NCBI GenBank assembly: GCA_018648325.1
Contig: JABGRK010000017.1
Location: forward strand, 1 to 64,000
Source of the DNA: Chloroflexota bacterium
GTDB lineage: Bacteria; Chloroflexota; Dehalococcoidia; JABGRK01
DNA: 64,000 nucleotides
Reading direction: 5' to 3'
Made by a program: the position numbers and the translations under genes. Positions 12,833 through 21,992 of this stretch are shown here, piece after piece. Every line of letters begins with the position of its first letter. The first letter of the stretch is position 1. The notes beneath the pieces were generated by a model, which worked only from the letters and a program-made list of their open reading frames with translations, was not told where the DNA came from and ran no database searches.

Positions 12833-14537
12833 TCTCCTTTTTGCCTTTAATTATTGGCAGAGTGAAATAAACTATACTTCCTTCTTTTAGCTTGCTCTGT
12901 ATCCATATTTTACCACCGTGTGCTTCCACCAGTCCTTTACAGATGGATAGTCCAAGTCCTATACCGCTTCTGTCTATACCTTTATGCTTTATGCGGTACA
13001 TTCTATCGAATACCTTGTTCAGTTCATCATCAGGTATGCCAATGCCCTGATCTGAAATGCTTATAAGAATGTTGGAGTTATCTTTCTGAGCCTTTATTTC
13101 GATAACGGTTCCGGCCTCGGAATATTTTATAGAATTATTAATTACGTTGTCTATTACCTGCCGGATGCGTTTTGCGTCTATGTTGAGGTTAGGCAGTTTT
13201 ATTGGCAGCACCGATTTTATTGTATGGTGATTGGCTCTGAGGTTGGCTTCGGTGATTATCTCTTGCATGAGCTTGAGAAGATTATAATCTTCTTTCTCCA
13301 GTTTTAGCAGGCCTGCCTCCATGCGTGACATATCCAGCAGGTGGTCTATGAGTTCTATAAGTCTGTCGGTTGAATCATCTATAGATTGCAGATACTCTTG
13401 TTTCTCATCCGTATCCAGCATCTTGTCATAGTCTATCATCATGGTTGAGTAGCCTTTGATGGTTGCCAGCGGAGTGCGCAACTCGTGTGAGACATTGGAC
13501 AGCAGATCTGTTTTCATGCGGTCTGTTTCGCGCATGGCAATAACTTCCTGCTGATGGTGTATGATTTCCTCCTCTGCTGCCTTATGTTTTTCCTCCAGCT
13601 CTATGTTATGCAGTGCAAAGGCTATGTCTCCCGCGACCTCTCTAAACAGGCTCAAAGCCTCATCATCGGTCACTACGGTTGGAATTGCAGAAACGCATAA
13701 TATGCCATAGATGCTTTTTTTGTATGCCAGTTGAACGCACATGGCATACCTGTTTACCCCTTCTGTTGAGATGGGGCACTGGCTACAAGTTTCGGAGGTG
13801 TTTTTAACTACAACAACCTCTGGGGTTTCCATTGCACGTGTTGCACAATGAGGAAGGTTGCCAAGTTTCATTTGATTGGAAAAAGCGTGGTAGCTTGTGC
13901 CTATGCCCGCCTCGACGCAAAGGGTCGCTTTACGTTTTTTGTCGAGCAGTGATATCCAGGCGCTGTGGTAATCCGGGACTCTTAGCAGCGTGTCACATAC
14001 GTCTTTGAGTAAGCGGTATCTGTCTTTTTGCGTGGTTACAATGCGGTTGATAGTGCGCAATGCATTAAGTACGCGATTTAAGTGCTTTATACGCTCCTCG
14101 GCTCTCTTGCGCTCGCTGAGTTCCTGCTGTACTTCATTAAACAGCCTTTTATTTTCCCTCTTGAGCCGCTGCCGCTCCACTATGTCGCCGACCACAGAGA
14201 GCATTTTATCGATATCCATGGGCTTGGTGATATAGGCCGATGCTCCCTGGTTCAGTGCCTGCATGGCGGTTTCCAGCGAGGCAAATCCTGTGACCATGAC
14301 CGCTGCCATATCAGAATTTATCTCTTTGAGTGAAGCAAGAAGTATTGTTCCGTCCATATCTGGCAACTTGATATCCAGTAGTGCCAGATCAAACGATTGT
14401 TGCTTTGCCTTTTCAATAGCCTCTTTGCCTGTGCTCGCGCTATCGGTATCGTAGCCCTTTTCGTCCAGAATATGGGATAGCGTAGTGCACTGGCTTTCAT
14501 CATCATCGACAATCAGAATTGTTGGTTTTATTTCCAT
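12822..14537 (-). CDS. hybrid sensor histidine kinase (receiver-GAF-HisKA-HATPase)
   Basis: A 571-aa cytoplasmic kinase with no TM segments. Parts: N-terminal receiver (about 5-120, phospho-acceptor Asp in LALLDIKLPDMDG); a coiled coil (about 125-155); a GAF-like sensor (about 165-320) with several Cys that might bind metal or sense redox; a second coiled coil; HisKA with LLSNVSHELRTPLATIKG (about 350); and HATPase with VINNSIKY (N box), DQGIGIP and GLGLSICKGL. A receiver at the N-terminus means the kinase is itself regulated by phosphorylation. It heads the operon with the receiver and OmpR-type genes. Confidence 0.92.
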   Translation of the reverse strand: MEIKPTILIVDDDESQCTTLSHILDEKGYDTDSASTGKEAIEKAKQQSFDLALLDIKLPDMDGTILLASLKEINSDMAAVMVTGFASLETAMQALNQGASAYITKPMDIDKMLSVVGDIVERQRLKRENKRLFNEVQQELSERKRAEERIKHLNRVLNALRTINRIVTTQKDRYRLLKDVCDTLLRVPDYHSAWISLLDKKRKATLCVEAGIGTSYHAFSNQMKLGNLPHCATRAMETPEVVVVKNTSETCSQCPISTEGVNRYAMCVQLAYKKSIYGILCVSAIPTVVTDDEALSLFREVAGDIAFALHNIELEEKHKAAEEEIIHHQQEVIAMRETDRMKTDLLSNVSHELRTPLATIKGYSTMMIDYDKMLDTDEKQEYLQSIDDSTDRLIELIDHLLDMSRMEAGLLKLEKEDYNLLKLMQEIITEANLRANHHTIKSVLPIKLPNLNIDAKRIRQVIDNVINNSIKYSEAGTVIEIKAQKDNSNILISISDQGIGIPDDELNKVFDRMYRIKHKGIDRSGIGLGLSICKGLVEAHGGKIWIQSKLKEGSIVYFTLPIIKGKKESGK

Positions 14538-14601
14538 ATACTCTTTTTAACTATCTAATCCGTTTCCCTGCGCCAGACAGTTATTAGTTTTTTTCGTTAA
14601 C

Positions 14602-14621
14602 TGACAATAAATGACAATAAA
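14602..14621. repeat. 10-bp direct repeat in the hybrid kinase leader
   Basis: TGACAATAAA occurs twice in tandem (14602-14611 and 14612-14621), between the kinase promoter and its start. It shares the ACAATA core and 10-base period with the repeats at 10245. Confidence 0.4.
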
Positions 14622-14632
14622 TTAGTGCCCCA

Positions 14633-14661
14633 ATCATATTGTGCTGCATCGTAGTTGTCAA
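14633..14661 (-). promoter_or_regulatory. promoter of the hybrid kinase operon
   Basis: The minus strand reads TTGACA (14656-14661), a 17-base spacer, and TATGAT (14633-14638), about 95 bases before the ATG. It is back to back with the DUF5679 promoter. Confidence 0.7.
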
Positions 14662-14668
14662 GTAAATC

Positions 14669-14707
14669 TTGACAGGTGTTGACATATTACCTTTTTTGCG
14701 CTATTGT
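14669..14707 (+). promoter_or_regulatory. promoter of the DUF5679 gene
   Basis: TTGACA at 14679-14684, a 17-base spacer, and TATTGT at 14702-14707. A second TTGACA lies ten bases upstream (14669-14674). Confidence 0.65.
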
Positions 14708-14736
14708 GCACGCAAATCGATAAGGAGGGATAAAAT

Positions 14737-14877
14737 ATGCAAGCTTATTGTATGAAGTGCCGCTCAAAAAGGGAGATGAAGGACGCCAAGAATGTGACCA
14801 TGAAGAACGGCAAGCCTGCAACCCAGGGAGTATGTCCGACTTGTGGCACAAAGATGTATAGGATAGGTAAAGGCTAG
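14737..14877 (+). CDS. DUF5679-type zinc-ribbon protein, 46 aa
   Basis: A short gene absent from the ORF track. ATG follows a strong AAGGAGGG site. The product MQAYCMKCRSKREMKDAKN... ends CPTCGTKMYRIGKG. Two CxxC pairs (YCMKC near the start, CPTC at about 36) form a zinc ribbon, and TMKNGKPATQGVCPTCGT is typical of DUF5679. The function of this family is unknown; nucleic-acid binding is possible. It has its own promoter and a strong terminator, so it is a single-gene unit. Confidence 0.9.
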   Translation: MQAYCMKCRSKREMKDAKNVTMKNGKPATQGVCPTCGTKMYRIGKG

Positions 14878-14910
14878 AAAAGGTAAAAGAGTAATTGTTT
14901 CATACCGATT

Positions 14911-14956
14911 AAAAGGGCTGAATACGTGAAGCAGGCACCATGGTTTCAGCCCTTTT
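14911..14956. terminator. bidirectional terminator
   Basis: AAAAGGGCTGAA (14911-14922) pairs perfectly with TTCAGCCCTTTT (14945-14956). T runs on either strand serve both the DUF5679 gene and the convergent ABC permease gene. Confidence 0.8.
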
Positions 14957-14982
14957 ACCATTGTACCCGGATGGTTGAACTA

Positions 14983-15843
14983 CTATTCCTGGTGGCTGAA
15001 TGACCACATAGCCAGCGTTATCATCATCGCTCCGAATATTGCCAACACAGCAATGTTTTCCCACATGGTCATAGTGTGCCCGAAAAGCTTAATCCCCAGC
15101 GGATCGCTTATCTCTTTGCCCAGCACTACTTCACGGATCGGCGCCACCCCGTAGCTAGCTGGATTTATTTTGGTAAGGAAGTTGAGCCATGACGGCAGGC
15201 CTTGAAGCGGGAAGAATACACCGGACAGAAATATCATGGGCATCATCATCAGTTGCATTATCATCTGAAACGCTTCCATGGATCTTATGCGAGTGGCCAG
15301 CAGTATGCCCAGAGAGCTGAGCGATACGGCCAGCAGGAACATAAGTGGCAACAGTTTAAACACTGTGGCAATAGAGAAAGATATGCCTAAAATTGGGGCA
15401 AAAATCATGATGATAAGTCCCGGGATTAGGGCTATGGTGGCTGCTCCCAGAACCTTTCCTGTGGCAACGTAAACACGGTTGACAGGAGCCACCAACACCT
15501 CTTTTAGAAAACCGAACTCCCTATCCCATACCAGCGACGCTCCGCCCATAAGCGCGCCTGTGAGAACCGACATGCTTATAATGCCGGGAAACATGAAATC
15601 GAGATAATCTATCGGCATTTTAATAAACACTGAATCGCCTGGTAGAGATAGCCCCCCTGCTACTACGATATCGAATTCGTCCATTGATAGTTGAGTAAAC
15701 TGCATGCTTGAGCTAAGCCCACTGCCGAAAATGACCAGGAAGAGCAGAGGGAATGTTATGGATCCGAGCATACGCATTCTATCATGCCAGAAGCGAAGTA
15801 TGTCGCGGTACCAGATTATATATATGGCTCTCAGACCAGTCAT
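14983..15843 (-). CDS. ABC-2 type permease (DrrB-like)
   Basis: A 286-aa membrane protein with about six TM helices of the ABC-2 transporter family. The conserved FMFPGIISMSVLTGALMGGASLVWDREFGFLKEVLVAP segment (about 85-125) is typical of drug or lipid export permeases. It follows the ATPase gene by 15 bases and completes the exporter. The substrate is unknown. Confidence 0.9.
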   Translation of the reverse strand: MTGLRAIYIIWYRDILRFWHDRMRMLGSITFPLLFLVIFGSGLSSSMQFTQLSMDEFDIVVAGGLSLPGDSVFIKMPIDYLDFMFPGIISMSVLTGALMGGASLVWDREFGFLKEVLVAPVNRVYVATGKVLGAATIALIPGLIIMIFAPILGISFSIATVFKLLPLMFLLAVSLSSLGILLATRIRSMEAFQMIMQLMMMPMIFLSGVFFPLQGLPSWLNFLTKINPASYGVAPIREVVLGKEISDPLGIKLFGHTMTMWENIAVLAIFGAMMITLAMWSFSHQE

Positions 15844-15858
15844 TGTTTTTTTATCCTC

Positions 15859-16830
15859 CTAGTGGCCCATGCGGCGCGCCATCTCCTTGAAGCTATTGCC
15901 TGCCTGCTCCTGCCTGATCTCATGGCCAGTTAGTTTCAGGAAAACGTCGTCCAGGCTGGGACGGCGCAGGCTTATGCTTTGGATGTTGACGCTAAATTCT
16001 TTTATAAACAAAGGCAGGAATTCATTTCCGCCTGCTTTTTCAATAATCAGTTCATCGTTATCATGCTTGGCATCGATCTGGTATCGCGATTTGATTTCAT
16101 CGGCCGCTTTTACATTGTCATCCGTTTTCAGGGTGATGATGTCTTTGCCAACACTTGCCTTGAGTTTGGCAGGGCTGTCCAGCGCGGCGATTTTCCCGTT
16201 GTCGATAACTGCAATGCGACTGGCTTTATCCGCCTCGTCCATATAGTGAGTGGTAAGGAATATGGTTGTACCTTCCTGCTTCTGCAAATCGGTGATGTAC
16301 TCCCATATGCGGTTGCGTGTTTGGGGATCAAGTCCCAGCGTTGGTTCGTCCAGAAACAGCACCTTGGGATGATGCAGCAGTCCTCTTGCCAGCTCCAGTC
16401 GCCGTTTCATGCCACCCGAGTAAGTAGTTACCTTGCTGTTGCGCCTGTCCCACAGTTCAACCATGTTCAGAACTTCCTTGATGCGCTGCTCTCGGACAGA
16501 CGATGGTACATTATATATCATGGCGTGAAAGCGCAGGTTTTGTATGCCCGACAGCTTGATGTCCAGACTGGGGTCCTGAAACACCAGTCCGATGGACTCA
16601 CGCACCTGATGCTGCTGACGTACCACGTCGTATCCGTTTACGGTGGCTTGTCCCGACGAAGGTTTAGCCAGTGTGCATAGTATTCTGATGGTGGTGGTTT
16701 TACCGGCCCCGTTTGGCCCTAAAAAGCCGAGTATTTCACCACGGGCAACGTTAAAACTGACATCGTTTACAGCGGTAAGCTTACCGAAGTTCTTTATCAG
16801 GTTGTTTACTTCTATTATATTCTCGGCCAT
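15859..16830 (-). CDS. ABC transporter ATPase (DrrA-like)
   Basis: A 323-aa ATPase. Walker A is GPNGAGKTT (about 40), the signature is YSGGMKRRLELARGL (about 140), and Walker B is VLFLDEPTLGLDP (about 160), followed by the switch His in TTHYMDEA. The C-terminal domain carries the RRPSLDDVFLKLTGHEIR motif of DrrA-type ATPases. It forms an exporter with the downstream permease. The AbrB-like gene 61 bases upstream may regulate it. Confidence 0.93.
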   Translation of the reverse strand: MAENIIEVNNLIKNFGKLTAVNDVSFNVARGEILGFLGPNGAGKTTTIRILCTLAKPSSGQATVNGYDVVRQQHQVRESIGLVFQDPSLDIKLSGIQNLRFHAMIYNVPSSVREQRIKEVLNMVELWDRRNSKVTTYSGGMKRRLELARGLLHHPKVLFLDEPTLGLDPQTRNRIWEYITDLQKQEGTTIFLTTHYMDEADKASRIAVIDNGKIAALDSPAKLKASVGKDIITLKTDDNVKAADEIKSRYQIDAKHDNDELIIEKAGGNEFLPLFIKEFSVNIQSISLRRPSLDDVFLKLTGHEIRQEQAGNSFKEMARRMGH

Positions 16831-16891
16831 GGGTCTCCTGTTTAAAAGGTGTAATTATAAGCTGGTTTTACAGTCCATAAAACGTAAATGA

Positions 16892-17140
16892 TTATTTCTG
16901 CTGCTGTGATGCGCCAGCTTCTGTGACCTCGTTAAATACAGCCATCATATGATTTAGCGTTTGTTTTAGCGCTGACGCTTTTATCAGTGCAATTCCCTGT
17001 CCCCCCGGATGAGCTATGACAAGCAATTTTTCTGACACATTAATATCAAAGTCCCGCCTTGCTTCTGCGGGTATGGCTATTTGCCCTCTTTCGCTTACCG
17101 TAGCGGTTCCATAGAATTTTGCCTGATCTGGCTGTTGCAT
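16892..17140 (-). CDS. AbrB/SpoVT-like DNA-binding protein
   Basis: An 82-aa protein with a swapped-hairpin AbrB-type fold (YGTATVSERGQIAIPAEARRDFDINVSEKLLVI, about 10-42) and a helical tail. This fold is used by small regulators and antitoxins. No toxin gene is adjacent. It stands at the head of the ABC exporter genes, so a local regulator is the simplest guess. Confidence 0.8.
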   Translation of the reverse strand: MQQPDQAKFYGTATVSERGQIAIPAEARRDFDINVSEKLLVIAHPGGQGIALIKASALKQTLNHMMAVFNEVTEAGASQQQK

Positions 17141-17271
17141 ATGATTACTCCATCTTGAAAATCTTACTTACAAGATAAGTATGCCACATGAATGTAAACC
17201 CTTTCAAGCGGTGGCTTAAAGCACTCCATGTAATCTATAATATAGTGTAGAACAGGGCAAATAGGAGAGTA

Positions 17272-18111
17272 ATGAAGGCTGTTAAGGCGTGTTATGAGTG
17301 CTTAAAGAGGTTGGCGTGCCAGGCTGTTGATTTGGCGGCTGTCAGCGAGGATGCAAAACGGCGGGCACAAGCGGTGGCCATAGCTGTTCTGGATAATAGC
17401 TTTTCGCTGGATGAAATGACTATTGTTATTGCCTCAAGGATTCATCATGTAATCAAAACCATAACCAGCAACCCCGATCCCTATCGTGAAATGAAGAACA
17501 GGGAAGTTGAACTTGCTAGCCAGTGGCATCGTGAAATAGGATCGGGACATGAGGATGACTATGACACCTGTTTGAGGCTGGCTGCACTGGGCAATACGAT
17601 CGATTTTTTCAAGCCGTATGATGTGCTGGTTGAAGAACTGAAAAGGCCGGTACAGTTCACTATCGATCACTCTCGGAAGTTTGAGGAAATGCTCAAGCAG
17701 GGAGGGAACCTGTTGTATCTGGCGGATAACGCCGGAGAGGCGTTTTTCGATCTGCATTTCGTCAAGCTGCTCAGCAGATGGTGCAACGTGACTTACGTTG
17801 TAAAGGAAAAGCCTGTTCAAAACGATATCACGATGGATGATCTTAAAAGGGCTGGTCTTGAGAGTGAGTTTGGCAGGATTATCACGACTGGAACAGCTAC
17901 CCCGGGTATAGATTTTAAAGTTGCCTCGCCTGAGTTCACACACGAATATGAGACTGCCGATCTTGTTTTTGCCAAGGGTATGGGTTATTGGGAAAGCCTT
18001 TCAGAACTGCCTGCTGTCGGAAGGGTGTTCCACTGCCTGATGACGAAGTGCCAGCCGGTGTCCGATTCTCTTGGAGTTCCCCTAAACAGTTATGTGTCCA
18101 TGCTCAGATAA
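17272..18111 (+). CDS. DUF89-family metal-dependent phosphatase
   Basis: A 279-aa protein. DUF89 hallmarks are the N-terminal CYECLKR, LAALGNTIDF (about 108), LADNAGEAFFD (about 160), VVKEKPVQND (about 185) and FAKGMGYWESL (about 235), which together form the metal and phosphate site. Characterised relatives remove phosphate from damaged sugar phosphates or metabolites. ATG is preceded by AGGAGAG. It is convergent with the macro-domain gene with no gap. The exact substrate is unknown. Confidence 0.88.
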   Translation: MKAVKACYECLKRLACQAVDLAAVSEDAKRRAQAVAIAVLDNSFSLDEMTIVIASRIHHVIKTITSNPDPYREMKNREVELASQWHREIGSGHEDDYDTCLRLAALGNTIDFFKPYDVLVEELKRPVQFTIDHSRKFEEMLKQGGNLLYLADNAGEAFFDLHFVKLLSRWCNVTYVVKEKPVQNDITMDDLKRAGLESEFGRIITTGTATPGIDFKVASPEFTHEYETADLVFAKGMGYWESLSELPAVGRVFHCLMTKCQPVSDSLGVPLNSYVSMLR

Positions 18112-18663
18112 TTAGCCTTTTATTGCTTTGCTCAGAGACGTTTTATAGGCTTCGGCGGCTGATAACCCAAAAGCAACAATTACCACCTCTCTCAGCGATG
18201 ATACGAACGTATTGATGAAGGAAATGATGGCCTTAATAGCAACCATTGCTGCCTGCTGGAGGGGATACCTGTAAGCCCCCGTGCTGATTGATGGGAAAGA
18301 GATGCTGGCAAGGTTATGTGAAGCGGCCAGCTCAAGGCTTTTAGTGTAGGCACTTGCAAGCAGGTCCGCCTCGTTGTTGTTGCCGCCACCCCATATCGGG
18401 CCAACAGTATGTATTACATGTCTGGCAAGGAGATTGCCGCCGCTTGTTATGACTGCCTGACCTGTGGGCAGTCGCCCTTGAAGTGCCACTATCTTTTTAC
18501 ACTCGGCTAAAATTGCCGACCCACCCGCCCTGTGAATGGCCCCGTCCACACCGCCTCCGCCCATCAGGCTGGAATTTGCGGCATTGACTATTGCGTCGGT
18601 ACTTTGCTTGGTGATGTCGTCTTGAATTACGCGGATTATCGTTTGGTTAATTATGGCTTCCAT
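18112..18663 (-). CDS. macro domain ADP-ribose-binding hydrolase (YmdB-like)
   Basis: A 183-aa single macro domain. ADP-ribose contacts are in DAIVNAANSSLMGGGGVDGAIHRAGG (about 23-48) and SFPSISTGAYRYP (about 123-135). Relatives deacetylate O-acetyl-ADP-ribose or remove ADP-ribose from proteins and nucleic acids. It lies 35 bases downstream of moaC, probably at the end of the same transcript. Confidence 0.9.
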   Translation of the reverse strand: MEAIINQTIIRVIQDDITKQSTDAIVNAANSSLMGGGGVDGAIHRAGGSAILAECKKIVALQGRLPTGQAVITSGGNLLARHVIHTVGPIWGGGNNNEADLLASAYTKSLELAASHNLASISFPSISTGAYRYPLQQAAMVAIKAIISFINTFVSSLREVVIVAFGLSAAEAYKTSLSKAIKG

Positions 18664-18698
18664 TAATTGCCTCCATGGAAGGGAATATTAGGGGTGTT

Positions 18699-19187
18699 TT
18701 ATTCGAGGATGGTGGTTCCGCTTTTGCCACCGCTTTTACTAGCCAACCGTACATTCTCTATTCTCATGCCACGGTCTACGGCCTTGCACATGTCATATAT
18801 AGTAAGCGCGGCAACCGATACGGCCGTCACGGCCTCCATCTCAACGCCGGTTTTACCCGTGCATTTAACGGTGGCTGTGATTTCTACTGAGTCGGGGTTT
18901 TTCATATCGAAATCCATGGAAACAGAGTCAATTATAATGGGGTGGCACATTGGTATGAGCTGCGGTGTCTGTTTGGCGGCGCTGATTCCGGCTACCTGCG
19001 CTACAGCAAGCACGTCGCCTTTTTTAACCTGCCCTGTTTTTATCAGATCGAAAGTAGAAGGCTGCATTTTTACCAGTGCTCTGGCAACTGCAACTCTCTC
19101 GGTTTCACTTTTGCCGGTTACATCCACCATGCGTGCACGACCGGACTTGTCGAGGTGGGTGAGTTTGTTTTCTTGTGACTGGGTCAT
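18699..19187 (-). CDS. moaC: cyclic pyranopterin monophosphate synthase
   Basis: A 162-aa protein that makes cPMP from the MoaA product, the first committed step of molybdenum cofactor synthesis. Family hallmarks are [23 protein letters not shown] at the N-terminus, [12 protein letters not shown] (about 80), the [28 protein letters not shown] block (about 112-140), and a final Lys/Gly region KSGGKSGT. It follows moaA by two bases. The cofactor would serve the two molybdopterin oxidoreductases in the window. Confidence 0.96.
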   Translation of the reverse strand: MTQSQENKLTHLDKSGRARMVDVTGKSETERVAVARALVKMQPSTFDLIKTGQVKKGDVLAVAQVAGISAAKQTPQLIPMCHPIIIDSVSMDFDMKNPDSVEITATVKCTGKTGVEMEAVTAVSVAALTIYDMCKAVDRGMRIENVRLASKSGGKSGTTILE

Positions 19188-19189
19188 AA

Positions 19190-20173
19190 TTATCCCCCAA
19201 TCTGGGCCATATTGCGTTTTTTGGGCTTGGAGCCATTTACCAGTTCATGGCCTTTGGGCTTATTTGCCACAGCTTGCTCAATAAAGTTTTTCAGATCATC
19301 GCCTGTGGCCCCATTGCGTAATGGTTCTCGCAGGTCTATCTCGTTGTCCGATAGCAGGCATGGCCTTAGTTTTCCATCGGCTGTTAGCCTGAGTCTATTG
19401 CAGGACATGCATATGTGCTCTGTTACTGAGCTGATAAACCCGACTGTGCCTTTTGCGTTTGGGAATTTGAAGTATCTGGCCGGGCCATGTCCGGTTTGAT
19501 CGAAAACCGGCGTAAGCTCACCCGTCGCTCTGACACGCTGCTCTATTTCGGTTCGCGGCATGAACCACTTGTTTGCCGCCTGATTTCCCTCAAATGGCAT
19601 AAGTTCTATAAATCGCACATGCCAGCTTTTTTCTATGGTTATCTTCGCGAAGTCCGCTATCTCGTCGTCATTTACCCCGCGCATGGCCACAACATTTATT
19701 TTGATCGGCTCAAGCCCTGCTTTGTGTGCTGCCCTGATACCGGCAAAGGCCTCTGAAAGTGCGCCTATGCGTGTAATGCTTCTGAACTTGTCCTTTTGCA
19801 GGCTGTCCAGGCTGATGTTTACCCTCTTGAGCCCGGCTTCTTTTAGTTGTACGGCATATTTCTCAAGTAATATTGCATTTGTGGTAAGAGCCAGGTCATC
19901 AATGCCCTCTATGGCTGCCAGCATTTTTACCAGTTCTATTATATCCAGCCGCACCAGAGGTTCCCCACCGGTAAGACGGATCTTAGTTATTCCTGCCGAC
20001 GCTGCTGCTGTGGCAATGGAGCGTATTTCTTCAAAGCTTAGCATCTGGTTATGGGGCGCCAGTGGTACACCCTCATCAGGCATGCAGTAGGTACAGCGAA
20101 GGTTGCATCGGTCGGTAACCGAAATGCGAAGGTAGTTTATAGGGCGTTGGAAAGAATCAGATAGTCCGGTCAT
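19190..20173 (-). CDS. moaA: GTP 3',8-cyclase (radical SAM)
   Basis: A 327-aa radical SAM enzyme. The N-terminal SAM cluster motif is CNLRCTYC (about 22-29), and the C-terminal second [4Fe-4S] site includes [19 protein letters not shown] (about 257-275). Other hallmarks are [11 protein letters not shown] and the C-terminal Gly-Gly. It converts GTP to 3',8-cyclo-GTP for moaC, which follows at once. Confidence 0.97.
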   Translation of the reverse strand: MTGLSDSFQRPINYLRISVTDRCNLRCTYCMPDEGVPLAPHNQMLSFEEIRSIATAAASAGITKIRLTGGEPLVRLDIIELVKMLAAIEGIDDLALTTNAILLEKYAVQLKEAGLKRVNISLDSLQKDKFRSITRIGALSEAFAGIRAAHKAGLEPIKINVVAMRGVNDDEIADFAKITIEKSWHVRFIELMPFEGNQAANKWFMPRTEIEQRVRATGELTPVFDQTGHGPARYFKFPNAKGTVGFISSVTEHICMSCNRLRLTADGKLRPCLLSDNEIDLREPLRNGATGDDLKNFIEQAVANKPKGHELVNGSKPKKRNMAQIGG

Positions 20174-20251
20174 TCTTTACACTTCCTAGTTGTATATTAT
20201 ACGGTATACGCTGCGGTGTGTAAAAGGCATGTTAACGAGGTCGTGTTACTG

Positions 20252-20851
20252 CTACTGGCAAAGATTCATCAGCACGTCGCGTGCTTTTTGGGCAGCTTGT
20301 CCTCGATGACTGATGGAGTTTTTTTCTTCAGAGGTGAGCTCGGCCATCGTTTTGTCGAAATTGGGAACGTAAAAAACGGGGTCGTAGCCGAATCCGCTTG
20401 TGCCTTTGGGCTCAAACGTTATCAGGCCTTCGCATGCACCATCGCACAGTTCTATTTTACCGTCGGGCAGCGCTATGGCAATAACACACCTGAAGCGGGC
20501 GGTTCGCTTTTCCCACGGGACGTCTTTAAGCTTGGACAGCAGGTAATCGAGCCTTTCTGTGTCCGAGGCATCTTCACCTGCATAACGTGCTGAGAGCACA
20601 CCGGGCTGACCACCAAGTGCATCTACTTCCAGGCCTGAATCATCAGCCAAGCTCATCAGTCCGCTTATGGATTGATATCCGTTTGCCTTGAGGATGGCGT
20701 TTTGCTCAAAAGTAGTACCCGTTTCTTCGATCTGCGTCGAAATGCCCACCTGTGCAAGCGACACGAGCTGACACGAAATACCGGCAAGGAGGGAGTAGTA
20801 CTCTCTCACTTTGCCGGTATTATTAGTTGCTATTAACAGATGCTTAGATAT
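20252..20851 (-). CDS. rdgB: non-canonical purine NTP pyrophosphatase (RdgB/HAM1)
   Basis: Hydrolyses ITP, dITP and XTP to keep them out of nucleic acids. The track starts at a GTG (20809), but this drops the family's nucleotide-binding N-terminus. The in-frame upstream codons read ISKHLLIATNNTGK-VREYYSLLAG, matching the conserved LLLATNNxGKxREY. No ATG, GTG or TTG exists there, so the start must be ATA (20851, with GGAAGG 11-12 bases upstream) or CTG (20839). The start given is the ATA. Other motifs are SLADDSGLEVDALGG, GVLSARYAG and GTSGFGYDPVF. It overlaps the end of the FBP aldolase/phosphatase gene. Confidence 0.88.
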   Translation of the reverse strand: MSKHLLIATNNTGKVREYYSLLAGISCQLVSLAQVGISTQIEETGTTFEQNAILKANGYQSISGLMSLADDSGLEVDALGGQPGVLSARYAGEDASDTERLDYLLSKLKDVPWEKRTARFRCVIAIALPDGKIELCDGACEGLITFEPKGTSGFGYDPVFYVPNFDKTMAELTSEEKNSISHRGQAAQKARDVLMNLCQ

Positions 20852-21938
20852 CTTTGAATCTACCTTCCAGTTTTTTGCTTACCGAAGGCATTGTTGTGTA
20901 TTCCATTTCTTCCAGTGGAAGACGGTGTGGCTCAAATGGGCCGTGCCTTCTCATGTATTCACCGGCTACATTGGCCTGCTCACGTGCCGGATCGAAACTG
21001 GGATCGTCGAACATATCAACCGGACCAACCAGTTTACCTTCAGCAAGCTGGAAGCCAGCTGCTATGACTCTAGGAGGACCGTCGAATCTGCTGGGATTGG
21101 CATCGGCCAGAGCGACAGGCATAAGAGGTCCATGATGGGAACCCCTCATCCAGCCTTCTACCAGTGCCGGGAAAGCGAACGGCTCTAGGACTTCTCCTAC
21201 TGCCGGGAATTGTCCCTGGCAGCGTACTATGCATACCGGATCGTCTTTACCCACATATTTGCCGGCAATAAGCGACAACTTCTGGGTAGATGATACAGCA
21301 GCAATTTCGCCGGACGGGCGATGATATACTGCCTTTACTGCATATCGGGAAGGTGCGCCCATGAAGACCAGCATGTCGTAAATTTCTTCCGGAGAGCTGA
21401 GCATTATTTTCTTGCTCTCTTTTACGTCATGAATCTCGAAGGTATAGCCTTGATGCATTTTTTCTGAAATTACCAGCCCGATAGTATTGAACGGGTCGGC
21501 GAACATTTTGTACAGAGGCATGTTCCAGGCACCGGACGATGTTTTATCTGCCATGTAGATAATTATCGGCTCGGCAACCCTCTCCTCAAATTCCATCTCG
21601 GCCACTCCAGGCCCCATGCCCTTTATGTTTCCTGAGTAGGAATCTGATAGCAGGTCCTGTCCTGCACCGTAAAGTTTTAGCTGTTTGGCAATCTCGGTGC
21701 AATCGATAAATGTATCCCATGCCAATTTATTGATTTTGTCGTTTTCTTCTCCCAGCGTGTGGGTCATTATCAGTTGCAGGTCATCACCGCACTTGGTGAC
21801 GTGATAGTCTATGAGCATTCCATCTTTTTTGGCCTTGGCCATGCATTCGTTGCCCTTTGTCATAAGGTCTGGATGCATGCTGGAATGTCCAACATATCCA
21901 CCGATATCTGCCTTGATTACGCTTAAAGTTACCACCAA
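20844..21938 (-). CDS. fbp: fructose-1,6-bisphosphate aldolase/phosphatase (class V)
   Basis: A 364-aa bifunctional gluconeogenic enzyme of the type common in archaea and deep-branching bacteria. It condenses triose phosphates and dephosphorylates the product to fructose-6-phosphate. The N-terminus LSVIKADIGGYVGHSSMHPD carries metal and substrate ligands. MADKTSSGAWNMPLYKMFADPFNTIGLVI and the C-terminal RRHGPFEPHRLPLEEMEYT are family hallmarks. Its presence fits an anaerobe building sugars from C2 units. It lies upstream of rdgB and downstream of a PH-like membrane protein. Confidence 0.95.
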   Translation of the reverse strand: MVVTLSVIKADIGGYVGHSSMHPDLMTKGNECMAKAKKDGMLIDYHVTKCGDDLQLIMTHTLGEENDKINKLAWDTFIDCTEIAKQLKLYGAGQDLLSDSYSGNIKGMGPGVAEMEFEERVAEPIIIYMADKTSSGAWNMPLYKMFADPFNTIGLVISEKMHQGYTFEIHDVKESKKIMLSSPEEIYDMLVFMGAPSRYAVKAVYHRPSGEIAAVSSTQKLSLIAGKYVGKDDPVCIVRCQGQFPAVGEVLEPFAFPALVEGWMRGSHHGPLMPVALADANPSRFDGPPRVIAAGFQLAEGKLVGPVDMFDDPSFDPAREQANVAGEYMRRHGPFEPHRLPLEEMEYTTMPSVSKKLEGRFKDI

Positions 21939-21992
21939 AATCCCCCTTTTATTTATACTACTATAATACCATATTTGAAGAATCTATATTAG

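Noticed and set aside
15979-16680. 233-aa plus-strand ORF
   Set aside because: It is fully antisense to the DrrA-like ATPase, which has all ABC motifs.
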